Shown here: positions 25,157 through 33,559 of the stretch, in pieces
Layout: each line of letters opens with the position of its first letter
How positions within the stretch are numbered: position 1 is the stretch's first letter
From: Thermoleophilia bacterium
GTDB lineage: Bacteria > Actinomycetota > Thermoleophilia > Gaiellales > Gaiellaceae
Reading direction: 5' to 3'
DNA length: 64,000 nt
Assembly: GCA_020845695.1 (NCBI GenBank)
Contig: JADLFG010000015.1
Location: 62,001 to 126,000, forward strand
Program-made: the position numbers and the translations under genes
Notes under the pieces: generated by a model
Told to the model about the DNA's origin: nothing
Databases searched by the model: none
Seen by the model: only the letters and a program-made list of their open reading frames with translations

Positions 25157-26476
25157 ATGAGGCGCTACCACGTGACGACGTTCGGCTGCCAGATGAACAG
25201 CCACGACTCCGAGCGGATCAAGGGCCTGCTCGAAGAGCTCGGTCTGGGGGAGGCCCCCACCCAGGCCGAGGCGGACGTGATCGTGTTCAACACCTGCACG
25301 GTGCGCGAGAAGCCCGACCGGCGGCTCGCCGCGCACCTCGCCCAGGCGCGCGCGCTCAAGCAGCGCGACCGTGACCGCGTGATCGCGGTCGGCGGCTGTC
25401 TGGCCGAAGCTCAGAAGGAGCGCCTGTTCGAGCTCTACCCGTTCGTCGACGTTGCGTTCGGCCCTGGCTCGATCCCGCATCTGGCGGAGTGGATCGGCGC
25501 GGGCGGGCTCGCCCCCCGTGGTCGGTTCGCGGAGTGGGGCACGTTCGCCGGCGACCTTCCGGCTCGACGTGAGCGGCCGTTCCAGGCGTGGGTGCAGATC
25601 TCGACCGGCTGCAACTCCGTCTGCTCCTACTGCATCGTCCCCGCCGTCCGCGGCCGCGAGCGTAGCCGGCCGCCCGGCGACGTGCTCGCGGAGGTCGATT
25701 CGCTCGCCCGCGACGGCGTTCGCGAGGTGACGCTGCTCGGCCAGAACGTCAACTCCTACGGGCGTGACCTCGGGGCCGCCGCCGGCGTCGAGTTCGGCGC
25801 TCTCCTGCGCTCCGTCGCCGCGGTCCCCGGCATCGAGCGGGTGCGGTTCACGAGCCCCCATCCCAAGGACTTCCGCGAGCCGGTGATCCGCGCGATGGCG
25901 GAGTGCGACGCCGTCTGCGAGCACGCGCACCTGCCCGCTCAGTCGGGCTCGACGCGGATCCTGAAGGCGATGCGGCGTACGTACGGACGCGACCGCTACC
26001 TGGCCCTCGCCGGGCGGCTCCGTGCCGCGGTCCCCGATCTCGCGCTCACCACCGACCTGATCGTCGGCTTTCCCGGTGAGACAGCTGACGACTTCGAGCA
26101 GACGGTGACGCTCGTCGAGGAGGTGGGCTTCGACGGCGCGTTCACGTTCGTGTTCAGCCCCCGGGCGGGCACGGAGGCTGCGACGTTGCCGGGGCAGGTG
26201 CCCGCGGAGGTGAAGGTCGCGCGGGTCGAGCGGCTGATCGAAGTCGTCCAGCGGGTCGCAGCCGAGCGCAACGCACAACGGGTCGGGCTCGTCGAGGAGG
26301 TGCTGGTGGAGGGCCCGAGCCGGACCGACCCCGCGCTCGTGCGCGGTCGCACGCGCCGGAATCAGACGGTCAACTTCGCGGGGCCGGCCGGCGCCGGCGA
26401 GCTCGTCTTCGTCCGGATCGAGGCAGCCACCTCGACGACGCTCCGGGGGACCCGGGACGCGTTCGTTCGCGCCTGA
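25157..26476 (+). CDS. miaB: tRNA-2-methylthio-N6-dimethylallyladenosine synthase MiaB
   Basis: MiaB is a radical-SAM methylthiotransferase that modifies A37 of tRNAs reading UNN codons, after MiaA has acted. The 439-residue product has the MTTase cluster cysteines C11 (TTFGCQMNS), C47 (NTCTVRE) and C81 (GGCLAE), the radical-SAM C152-x3-C156-x2-C159, and a C-terminal TRAM-like domain. GQNVNSYG and HLPAQSGS are family hallmarks. miaA lies downstream, so the two steps are encoded together. Confidence 0.95.
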   Translation: MRRYHVTTFGCQMNSHDSERIKGLLEELGLGEAPTQAEADVIVFNTCTVREKPDRRLAAHLAQARALKQRDRDRVIAVGGCLAEAQKERLFELYPFVDVAFGPGSIPHLAEWIGAGGLAPRGRFAEWGTFAGDLPARRERPFQAWVQISTGCNSVCSYCIVPAVRGRERSRPPGDVLAEVDSLARDGVREVTLLGQNVNSYGRDLGAAAGVEFGALLRSVAAVPGIERVRFTSPHPKDFREPVIRAMAECDAVCEHAHLPAQSGSTRILKAMRRTYGRDRYLALAGRLRAAVPDLALTTDLIVGFPGETADDFEQTVTLVEEVGFDGAFTFVFSPRAGTEAATLPGQVPAEVKVARVERLIEVVQRVAAERNAQRVGLVEEVLVEGPSRTDPALVRGRTRRNQTVNFAGPAGAGELVFVRIEAATSTTLRGTRDAFVRA

Positions 26477-26614
26477 GCGCCCGCAGGCTTTCGTGCCGAC
26501 TCCGGGACGGATTCGTCACGATCGTCCACACACCCGCGCGATCCTCGGCGCTAGGCTCGTGGCAGGGAGGCGGGCGGGCGACCCCCATTCCCATCGGGAG
26601 CGCCGGGTGGCTGC

Positions 26615-27529
26615 ATGACCCGCTCGCCGCTCGTAATCGGGATCTTCGGGCCGACCGCCTCGGGCAAGAGCGCGGTTGCCGAGGGGGTCGCGGAGCGGCT
26701 CGGGGGTGAGGTCGTCTCCGCCGACTCGATGCAGGTCTACCGTGGCTTGCCGATCCTGACGAACCAGCCCGCGCGCCCGACGCGGCTGGTGGCGATCTGG
26801 GACCTGGACCACGAGGCGTCGGTGGGGGAGTTCGCCCGACTCGCTCACGCGGAGATCGACGGACTGCTCGCCGGAGGCCTGACGCCGATCGTGGCCGGCG
26901 GCACAGGTCTCTACTTCCGGGCGGCGCTGGCCGAGCTCGAGCTGCCGCCGGCGCCGACCCCCGGCGCGCGGGAACGCTGGGAGGCCCTGTACGACCTGCT
27001 CGGCGGGGAGGTGACACACCGGCGGCTGGCGGGTGTAGACGAGGCGGCTGCGCGCGCGATCCACCCGAACGACCGCCGCCGGGTCGTCAGAGCGCTCGAG
27101 CTCGCCGAGTCGGGCCGCTCGCTGCGGCCCGACGCGGATCGCCTCTGGGGGGCGGGGACACGTCAGCCGACGCTCGTTGCGACGCTCGACGTCCCGCCGG
27201 CCGTGCTGACCAGCCGGATCGAGGAGCGCACGCGGCGGATGTTCGAGCTCGGCGTGGCCGAGGAGGCGCGCCGCGCCCTCGCAGCGCCGCTGTCGCGCAC
27301 CGCCAGGCACGTGATCGGGGTCGAGGAGGCGGCCGCGCTTCCACGCGACGAGGCGATCGCCGCGATTGTCGCTCGCACCCGCCGCTACGCCGCCTACCAG
27401 CGCAAGTGGCTCCGGCGCATCCCGGGCGCTGTTAGCCTTGCCGCCGACCGCCCGCCGGGCGAGCTCGCCGATGAGATTCTCGAAATGGCACGGGCTCGGC
27501 AACGCGTACCTGCTCGTCGAGCGGGCTGA
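26615..27529 (+). CDS. miaA: tRNA dimethylallyltransferase MiaA
   Basis: MiaA transfers a dimethylallyl group from DMAPP to A37 of tRNA, producing the substrate of MiaB. The 304-residue product has the P-loop GPTASGKS at 12-19, DSMQVYRGLPILTNQP, VAGGTGLYFRA, and HPNDRRRVVRALE. The ATG at 26615 follows a 138-base gap with a TAGGCT element at 26552-26557 that would give a leader of about 50 bases. Its last 59 bases overlap the start of dapF in another frame. Confidence 0.93.
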   Translation: MTRSPLVIGIFGPTASGKSAVAEGVAERLGGEVVSADSMQVYRGLPILTNQPARPTRLVAIWDLDHEASVGEFARLAHAEIDGLLAGGLTPIVAGGTGLYFRAALAELELPPAPTPGARERWEALYDLLGGEVTHRRLAGVDEAAARAIHPNDRRRVVRALELAESGRSLRPDADRLWGAGTRQPTLVATLDVPPAVLTSRIEERTRRMFELGVAEEARRALAAPLSRTARHVIGVEEAAALPRDEAIAAIVARTRRYAAYQRKWLRRIPGAVSLAADRPPGELADEILEMARARQRVPARRAG

Positions 27530-28262
27530 TGCGGGCCGCCCGCTCGATCCCGCAACCGTGCGCCGCCTCTGCGACCCGGCGATCGGCGTCGGCTCGGACG
27601 GTGTTCTCGAGATCGTGGCCGTCGACGGGGCGCGGGCCGAGCTCGTGATCTGGAATCCGGACGGCTCGACTGCGGAGCTGTCCGGGAACGGCACCCGGAT
27701 CGCGGCGCGGTGGCTGGCGGGAAGGGCCGGCGCCGCGGAGGTCGAGGTGGTCGTGGGGCCGCGCATCGTGCGCGCGCGGATGCGCGGCGAGCTGCTCGTC
27801 GAGACCGGGCTCGGACCGGTCGAGGCCGGGCCGGCCGAGAACGTCGACGTGGACGGCGAGCGAGTCGAGCTGACGCCGGTGTCGGTCGGAAACCCGCATG
27901 CGGTCGTGCGCCGCGAGCCCGAGCGGGCCGAGCTGCTCCGCCTCGGGCCGCTGCTCGAGCGCCACCCGCGGTTCCCCGGGCGCACGAACGTGCAGCTCGC
28001 GCGCGTCGACGGGCCGCACGACGTGACCGCCGCGGTGTGGGAGCGGGGGGCCGGCGAGACCCCGGCGTCAGGGACGAGCGCCTGCGCGGTGGCGGCCGCC
28101 GCGATCGCCTGGGGCGCCTGCGAGAGCCCCGTCACGGTCCACCTGCCGGGCGGCGACCTCGTGGTGTCGATCGACTCCGGCGGCGACGCCACGCTCGTCG
28201 GGCCCGCCGAGGAGATCTGCCGCGGCGAGCTGGCGCCGGCGTTTCATACCGCCACGCCGTAG
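27471..28262 (+). CDS. dapF: Diaminopimelate epimerase DapF with both catalytic cysteines replaced by serine
   Basis: DapF interconverts LL- and meso-diaminopimelate with two cysteine bases on opposite faces of the substrate. The 263-residue protein keeps the fold and binding motifs: WHGLGNAYLLV at the start, WNPDGSTAE, GNPHAVV, and ERGAGET. However, the first catalytic position reads E-L-Ser71-G-N-G instead of E-x-Cys-G-N-G, and the second reads A-Ser200-G-T-S instead of A-Cys-G-T/S-G. Both codons are clear in the sequence (TCC and TCA). Other cysteines exist at 34 and 205. ATG at 27471 overlaps miaA. Confidence 0.85.
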   Translation: MRFSKWHGLGNAYLLVERADAGRPLDPATVRRLCDPAIGVGSDGVLEIVAVDGARAELVIWNPDGSTAELSGNGTRIAARWLAGRAGAAEVEVVVGPRIVRARMRGELLVETGLGPVEAGPAENVDVDGERVELTPVSVGNPHAVVRREPERAELLRLGPLLERHPRFPGRTNVQLARVDGPHDVTAAVWERGAGETPASGTSACAVAAAAIAWGACESPVTVHLPGGDLVVSIDSGGDATLVGPAEEICRGELAPAFHTATP

Positions 28263-29065
28263 CTTCGCAACGCATCGTTGAGGCTGACCTTGAGATCGGT
28301 GGCCGCGCTCCGCTGCCCGATGATCAGAGCGGCCGGAAGCTGGTAGGTGCCGGCTGGAAACTCCTTCGGCCGCGTGCCGGGGACGACCACTGAGCGGGGC
28401 GGCACATGACCACGGTGCTCGACCGGCTCCGGGCCGGTGACGTCGATGATCGGCGTCGACGCGGTCAGGACCACGTTCGCGCCGAGCACGGCCTCAGCGC
28501 CGACATGGACGCCCTCGACCACGATGCAGCGCGAGCCGACGAATGCACCGTCCTCGATCACGACGGGCGTCGCCTGCGGCGGCTCGAGCACACCCCCGAT
28601 CCCGACGCCCCCCGAAAGGTGGACGTCCGCGCCGATCTGGGCGCAGGACCCGACCGTCGCCCAGGTATCGACCATCGTCCGCGGCCCGACCCAGGCCCCG
28701 ATGTTGACGTAGCTCGGCATCAAGACGACGCCCTCGGACAGGAACGAGCCGTAGCGGGCGACGGCGGGGGGAACGACGCGCACGCCGAGCTCGGCGACGT
28801 TCCGCTTCAGCGGGACCTTGTCATGGTAGGTGAAGGGGCCGAGCTCGACCGTCTCCGACTGGCGCAAACGGAAGTAGAGCAGAATCGCCTTCTTGACCCA
28901 CTCGAGCGCGACCCACCCCGCCTCGGCGGGCACCGCGACCCTGACCACCCCCTCGTCGAGCAGGCGGATCGTCTCGTCCACGGCCGCGGCGCGTCGCGCT
29001 GCCTGCGCCGCCGGCAGCTCCCAGAGCTCGCCGATCTCTCGCTCGAGCGCGGCCAGGTCGGTCAC
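28244..29065 (-). CDS. dapD: 2,3,4,5-tetrahydropyridine-2,6-dicarboxylate N-succinyltransferase (E. coli type)
   Basis: DapD succinylates tetrahydrodipicolinate, the first step of the succinylase branch of diaminopimelate synthesis. The 273-residue product is the length of E. coli DapD and resembles it along the sequence: a TYHDKVPLK segment, VVPPAVARYGSF, VLMPSYVNIGAWV, MVDTWATVGSCAQIG and VHLSGGVGIGGVLEP, the left-handed beta-helix core. Its GTG overlaps the stop of dapC by four bases. Its 3' end overlaps dapF by 19 bases in convergent orientation. Confidence 0.95.
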   Translation of the reverse strand: MTDLAALEREIGELWELPAAQAARRAAAVDETIRLLDEGVVRVAVPAEAGWVALEWVKKAILLYFRLRQSETVELGPFTYHDKVPLKRNVAELGVRVVPPAVARYGSFLSEGVVLMPSYVNIGAWVGPRTMVDTWATVGSCAQIGADVHLSGGVGIGGVLEPPQATPVVIEDGAFVGSRCIVVEGVHVGAEAVLGANVVLTASTPIIDVTGPEPVEHRGHVPPRSVVVPGTRPKEFPAGTYQLPAALIIGQRSAATDLKVSLNDALRSYGVAV

Positions 29066-30210
29066 AGGGCCTCCTCCATGATCTCGGCCGCCAGGCGGCA
29101 TTCCTCCTCGGTCGGGACCAGCGCGAAGCGCACGTACCCCTCCCCCGACGGGCCCAGGTACGCGCCCGGCGCGACCACGACGCCGCGCTCGAGCAGCCGC
29201 GCCGCGAAGCCCTCGGAGGTCTCGCCGGCCGGCACCTCGACCCACAGGTACATCGTCGCGCGAGCCCCGGCCACCCGCAGCCCCACCCGCTCGAGGGCAC
29301 CGAGCAGGAGCTCGCGCTTTCGTCCGTAGCGCGCCCGGGCATCGCGGACGTGCTCCTCGTCGCCCCAGGCGGCGATCGCGGCCCGCTGCACGAACTCCTG
29401 CGGCGCGGTGCCGACCGTGGGCCGGTAGAGGCGCAGCGTTCCGATCACCTCGGGGCTCGCGGCGACGAAGCCGGAGCGGTAGCCGGTCATCGAGGAGCGC
29501 TTGCTGAGGCTGTTGAAGACAACCACCCGTTCCCGTGCCTCCGCCTGCAGCGCCGAGACCGGCGGCTCGTCGAACCAGAGCTCGCTGTAGGCCTCGTCGG
29601 ACGCCACCAGGAAGTCATGCTCGGCGGCGAGCGCAGCGAGGCGGTCGTGGAGGGAGAGCGGACACGTCGCGCAGGTGGGGTTGTTCGGGTAGTTGATCCA
29701 GACGAGTGCCGCACGCCGCCAGACCTCCGGCCCGACCGCATCGAGATCGGGGAGGAACGCGTTCCGCTCGAGCAAGGGGAGTTGCAGCACCTCCGCGCCC
29801 GCGAAGCGGGCGCCGCGGGCAGCCACGGGGTAGCCCGGCTCCGTTGTCACGACCAGGTTCTTCCCGCGGCCGGGGTCGAGCGCGACCTGGGCGAAACCGA
29901 AGATCGCCTCCTTCGCGCCGAGCGTCGGGATCAGCTCCCGCTCCGGGTCGACCTCGACCCCGAACCGGCGGCTCAGCCAGCCGGCGATCGCCTCCCGCAG
30001 CTCCGGCAGGCCCTGGGCACGCGGGTACTCCATCGTCTCTCGCACGCCCGCGACCAGAGCCTCGCGGATGAAGGCCGCCGTCGGCTCCCGGGGATCGCCC
30101 ATGCCGAAGTCGATCACGTGGCAACCGCGCGCGCGAAGACGCTGCTTCGCCTCGTCCAGACGCGCGAACGGGTAGGTACCGAGCTCGTCGAGAATCGGGG
30201 AGCGCGGCAC
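29062..30210 (-). CDS. dapC: Succinyldiaminopimelate aminotransferase (DapC-type class I PLP enzyme)
   Basis: A 382-residue fold-type I aminotransferase. Motifs: FGMGDPREPT near the start, NYPNNPT at 173-179, the PLP-contacting DEAY at 205-208 and the Schiff-base Lys237 in NSLSKRSSMTGYRSGF. Position between dapD and dapE makes N-succinyl-2-amino-6-ketopimelate transamination its likely reaction, though close relatives act on other amino acids. Start is the GTG at 30210, three bases from the dapE stop. Confidence 0.88.
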   Translation of the reverse strand: MPRSPILDELGTYPFARLDEAKQRLRARGCHVIDFGMGDPREPTAAFIREALVAGVRETMEYPRAQGLPELREAIAGWLSRRFGVEVDPERELIPTLGAKEAIFGFAQVALDPGRGKNLVVTTEPGYPVAARGARFAGAEVLQLPLLERNAFLPDLDAVGPEVWRRAALVWINYPNNPTCATCPLSLHDRLAALAAEHDFLVASDEAYSELWFDEPPVSALQAEARERVVVFNSLSKRSSMTGYRSGFVAASPEVIGTLRLYRPTVGTAPQEFVQRAAIAAWGDEEHVRDARARYGRKRELLLGALERVGLRVAGARATMYLWVEVPAGETSEGFAARLLERGVVVAPGAYLGPSGEGYVRFALVPTEEECRLAAEIMEEAL

Positions 30211-30212
30211 CG

Positions 30213-31301
30213 CTACGCTTCCGCCCCGGCGAGGAACCGGCGGAGCGCGTCGAACGTCCGAACGAGCGAGGAGATCGCGACGCGCTCGTCGCGGCGGTGG
30301 GCGTAGCGCGGTGCGCCCGGCCCGAGGTTGACCGCGTCGACGCCCTCCTCGGTGAACTGGGCAACCGGGGTCCACGCCTGCTTCGGCTCGAGCGCGAGCC
30401 CCGTCAGCTTGTGCAGCCGCTCGAGGAGGGGCGACCCGGTCGCGACACGCCCGGCGGGAGAGGTGCTCGTGATCTCGAGCTCACCGGCGCCGCCGACGAG
30501 CGCCGCCAGCCGCTGCTCGGCCTGGGCGACGGTGAGATCGGGGGGGAAGCGGTAGTTGAGGCGGCAGGCAACGAGGTCGGGGACGACGTTGTCGGCGACG
30601 CCGCCTTCGATCCGGGTCACGCTCAAGACCTCGGTGAAGACGAGCCCGCCGACCTCGACCGGACGCGGTGGGATCCGCGTCAGCGGGTAGAGGCCCTCCA
30701 CGGCCGCCGTGATCGCATTCACGCCCGTCCACGGCCGGGCCGAGTGGGCGCTCTCGCCGCGAAACGTGAGCGTCGCGTTCAGGTTCCCGAGGCAGCCCGC
30801 CTGGATCGTGTTGTCGGTCGGCTCGAGCACGACCGCGAGCTCGGCCTCCCGCAGCTCCGGGCAGGCCGCGAAAACGTGGGGGAGAGGGCTCTCGCTCGCA
30901 GCGAGCTCCTCCCGGGCGAAGAAGAGGAGCCCGACGTCGACCGCTAGCTGCGGCCGCTCCGCGTCGATCCAGGTCGCCAACTCGAGCATGACGGACAGCC
31001 CGCCCTTCATGTCGGCGGCGCCCAGCCCGACCACCTCGCCCGCCTCGATCCGGCCGGGGAGGTTGTCCTGGGCCGGCACCGTATCGAGGTGGCCGGCGAG
31101 AACCACGAGCGGCCTGCCGGCGTTGCGGCGGGTCGTGTAGAAGAACCCCTCGCCGTCGGCGAAGCGCTCATCGAAGGAATCGCGCGGAACGGCTGCGGCG
31201 ACGATCCCGGCCAGACGGGCCTCGTCGCGGCTCACCGAGGGGATGTCGACGAGCGCGAGCGTGCGCTCCGCGAGGCGCCGGGCCAGGGCGACGTCGGTCA
31301 T
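30213..31301 (-). CDS. dapE: Succinyl-diaminopimelate desuccinylase
   Basis: DapE is an M20-family zinc amidohydrolase that releases LL-diaminopimelate, the substrate of DapF. The 362-residue protein has LAGHLDTVPAQ (zinc His/Asp), GAADMKGGLSVML, the general-base region FFAREELA, EPTDNTIQ, and a dimerisation domain with GESAHSARPWTGVNA. ATG at 31301. The upstream side is a short divergent region shared with hflX. Confidence 0.93.
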   Translation of the reverse strand: MTDVALARRLAERTLALVDIPSVSRDEARLAGIVAAAVPRDSFDERFADGEGFFYTTRRNAGRPLVVLAGHLDTVPAQDNLPGRIEAGEVVGLGAADMKGGLSVMLELATWIDAERPQLAVDVGLLFFAREELAASESPLPHVFAACPELREAELAVVLEPTDNTIQAGCLGNLNATLTFRGESAHSARPWTGVNAITAAVEGLYPLTRIPPRPVEVGGLVFTEVLSVTRIEGGVADNVVPDLVACRLNYRFPPDLTVAQAEQRLAALVGGAGELEITSTSPAGRVATGSPLLERLHKLTGLALEPKQAWTPVAQFTEEGVDAVNLGPGAPRYAHRRDERVAISSLVRTFDALRRFLAGAEA

Positions 31302-31308
31302 GGCCCCA

Positions 31309-31357
31309 ACTCTAGTCCCGGCCCCGCACCCGAGATCCGGCGAAGGAGCGGCATAAT
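31309..31357. promoter_or_regulatory. Divergent leaderless promoters for dapE (-) and hflX (+)
   Basis: On the minus strand TAGAGT (31314 to 31309) ends seven bases before the dapE ATG. On the plus strand CATAAT (31352-31357) ends seven bases before the hflX GTG. The two hexamers lie back to back with 37 bases between them, so the -35 regions overlap. Confidence 0.55.
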
Positions 31358-31364
31358 CCGATGT

Positions 31365-32675
31365 GTGACGCAGCACCAGCCCGACCCCGCGCCGGGGGCG
31401 GAGCCCGAGCGGGGCTTCCTCGTCGCCGTGATCGCGCCCGAGACCGACGAGGCCGAGGAGCTGGCCGAGGCGCGCGAGCTGATGCGGACCGCGGGCGTCG
31501 AGATCGTCGGCGAGCTCGTGCAGCGCCGGCCCCGCCCCGACCCGCGGACGTACGTCGGCAAGGGCAAGCTCGAGGAGCTGATGGCACGCGTGCCCGAGGC
31601 CCGCAGCGAGTCCGTCGTCGTCGACGACGAGCTCGACCCGAGCCTGCAGCGGCGCCTCGAGGACGCGCTCGGCCTGCGGGTCGTCGACCGCACGCAGCTC
31701 ATCCTCGACATCTTCGCCCAGCACGCCCGCACCGCCGAGGGGAAGCTCCAGGTCGAGCTCGCCCAGCTCGAGTACAACCTGCCGCGAATGCGCGGCCTGG
31801 GGCGGCACCTCGAGCGCCTCGGCGGCGGCATTGGCACGCGGGGCCCCGGGGAGTCCCAGCTCGAGACCGACCGGCGGCTCGCCCGCCGGCGCGTCGCGCT
31901 CCTGCGCCAGCGCCTGCGGGCGCTCGAGCGCCAGCGCGACACGCAGCGCGCGGCGCGCAAGCGGGCCGACACGCCTCTCGTCGCCCTGGCCGGGTACACG
32001 AACGCGGGCAAGTCGACGCTCCTGAACGCCCTGACCGACGCGTCGGTTTCCGTCGACGATCGCCTCTTCGAGACTCTCGACCCCACGACCCGCGCCTTCG
32101 AGCACGACGGCCGCCGCTACCTCGTGACCGACACCGTCGGCTTCATCAGACGTCTGCCCCACCAGCTCGTGCAGGGCTTCGCGGCGACGCTCGAGGAGAC
32201 GCTCGGCGCCGACCTCGTCCTCCACGTCGCAGACGCCTCCGGACCGGACGACCGGCTCGCCGAGCAGCTCGCTGCGGTCGAGAGCGTGCTCGCTGAGATC
32301 GGCGCGGCGGAACTGCCCCGCGAGCTCGTGCTCAACAAGGCCGATCTGCTCGATCCGCTCGCACGCCGCCGCCTGCGCAACCGCTTTCCCGGCGCGTTGC
32401 TCGTCTCCGCGCGGAGCGGAGAGGGGCTCGACGCGCTCAGGAACCGGATCGCCGAGCGATTCGCGCAGCGCTTCGAGGCGGTCAGGCTGCTGATCCCGCA
32501 CACCGACGGCGCCAGGCTCGCGGAGCTCTACAGCCTCGGCGCCCCGATCGAGGAACGGCAGGACACCCCCGAGGGCGTGCTCGTGCTCGCGCGCCTGCCA
32601 CGGCCGGATCTGCCCCGCTACGCGCGCTACCTGGTGGCGGAGGCGGCCGCTCCATCCGCCCGCCTGCGCCGGTGA
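31365..32675 (+). CDS. hflX: GTPase HflX
   Basis: HflX is a ribosome-associated GTPase that rescues stalled or heat-damaged 70S ribosomes. The 436-residue product has the N-terminal HflX domain with DPRTYVGKGKLEEL and VVDRTQLILDIFAQHARTAEG, the glycine-rich GGGIGTRGPGE, and the G domain with GYTNAGKS at 210-217, DTVGFIR and NKAD. The start is the GTG at 31365, supported by the CATAAT element. dapF and hflX are usually adjacent; here dapD-C-E sits between them. Confidence 0.95.
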   Translation: MTQHQPDPAPGAEPERGFLVAVIAPETDEAEELAEARELMRTAGVEIVGELVQRRPRPDPRTYVGKGKLEELMARVPEARSESVVVDDELDPSLQRRLEDALGLRVVDRTQLILDIFAQHARTAEGKLQVELAQLEYNLPRMRGLGRHLERLGGGIGTRGPGESQLETDRRLARRRVALLRQRLRALERQRDTQRAARKRADTPLVALAGYTNAGKSTLLNALTDASVSVDDRLFETLDPTTRAFEHDGRRYLVTDTVGFIRRLPHQLVQGFAATLEETLGADLVLHVADASGPDDRLAEQLAAVESVLAEIGAAELPRELVLNKADLLDPLARRRLRNRFPGALLVSARSGEGLDALRNRIAERFAQRFEAVRLLIPHTDGARLAELYSLGAPIEERQDTPEGVLVLARLPRPDLPRYARYLVAEAAAPSARLRR

Positions 32676-33106
32676 CCCGGCTTCACGTGCTCCGCCTGAG
32701 GCCCGAAGCGCGCTTGCCGGCCCGCGCCTACCCCGGCGACGCCGGGCTCGATCTCTCGACCTGCGAGCGGGTCGAGCTTCTCCCGGGCGAGCGCGCGCTC
32801 GTGCCCACCGGGATCGCCGTCGCCGTACCGGAGGGATACGCGGGCTTCGTCCAGCCTCGCTCGGGCCTCGCCGCTCGCCACGGCGTCACGATCGTGAACT
32901 CCCCGGGCCTGATCGACTCGGGCTACCGGGGCGAGGTGAAGATCGTGCTGCTCAACACCGATCGGGAACGTACGTTCGTGGCGGAGGTGGGGGAGCGGGT
33001 CGCCCAGCTCGTCGTGCTGCCGGTTCCCACGCTCGAGCTCGTGGAGTCGGACGAGCTCCCGGACAGCCACCGCGGGGAGCGCGGCTTCGGCTCGTCGAGA
33101 ACCTGA
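32672..33106 (+). CDS. dut: Deoxyuridine 5'-triphosphate nucleotidohydrolase
   Basis: dUTPase hydrolyses dUTP to dUMP, keeping uracil out of DNA. The 144-residue trimeric-type enzyme has all five motifs: AYPGDAGLDL, PTGIAVAVP, PRSGLAARHG, GLIDSGYRGEVK and the C-terminal RGERGFGSS arm. GTG at 32672 overlaps the hflX stop by four bases, and its stop overlaps the ATG of the next gene. Confidence 0.96.
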   Translation: MTRLHVLRLRPEARLPARAYPGDAGLDLSTCERVELLPGERALVPTGIAVAVPEGYAGFVQPRSGLAARHGVTIVNSPGLIDSGYRGEVKIVLLNTDRERTFVAEVGERVAQLVVLPVPTLELVESDELPDSHRGERGFGSSRT

Positions 33107-33555
33107 TGGAGCCGCGCATCCGCGTGTCGGCGCTCTTGCGCCGGGGCGACCGGATCCTCCTCTGCCGTCACGAGAAGGCGGGCCGCGACCACTGGCTCCT
33201 GCCCGGTGGCGGCGTCAACGGCGGGGAGACACTCATCCGCGCGCTCCAGCGGGAGCTGACCGAGGAGCTCGGGATCGAGGAGGACCTGCCGCTCGAGGGA
33301 CCGATCGCGCTGGTCGAGTCGATCAGCCCGCACCCCGCCCGTCCGAAGCACGTCGTCCACGTCGTGTTCGCGGGCTACCTCGGCGAGCGCTCGCTCGAGG
33401 CGGTGACGTCGAGCGACGCCGCAGTTCGCGGCCACCGCCTGTTCGATCGCCACGAGCTCGGGGAGATCTCGCTGCACCCGCCGATCCAGCGCTTCCTGCG
33501 CCGCTGGGAGCCGGGCGACCCCGTCGTCTACCTCGGCTCCATGTGGGCGCCGTAG
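33106..33555 (+). CDS. NUDIX hydrolase
   Basis: A 149-residue Nudix-fold pyrophosphohydrolase. The box GGGVNGGETLIRALQRELTEELGI matches G-x5-E-x7-R-E-U-x-E-E-x-G-U (shown here split by its conserved G, E, R and EE residues). Substrate is not readable; co-transcription with dut suggests nucleotide housecleaning. ATG at 33106 overlaps the dut stop by one base. The gene ends five bases from the convergent gatD stop. Confidence 0.88.
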   Translation: MEPRIRVSALLRRGDRILLCRHEKAGRDHWLLPGGGVNGGETLIRALQRELTEELGIEEDLPLEGPIALVESISPHPARPKHVVHVVFAGYLGERSLEAVTSSDAAVRGHRLFDRHELGEISLHPPIQRFLRRWEPGDPVVYLGSMWAP

Positions 33556-33559
33556 CCGT

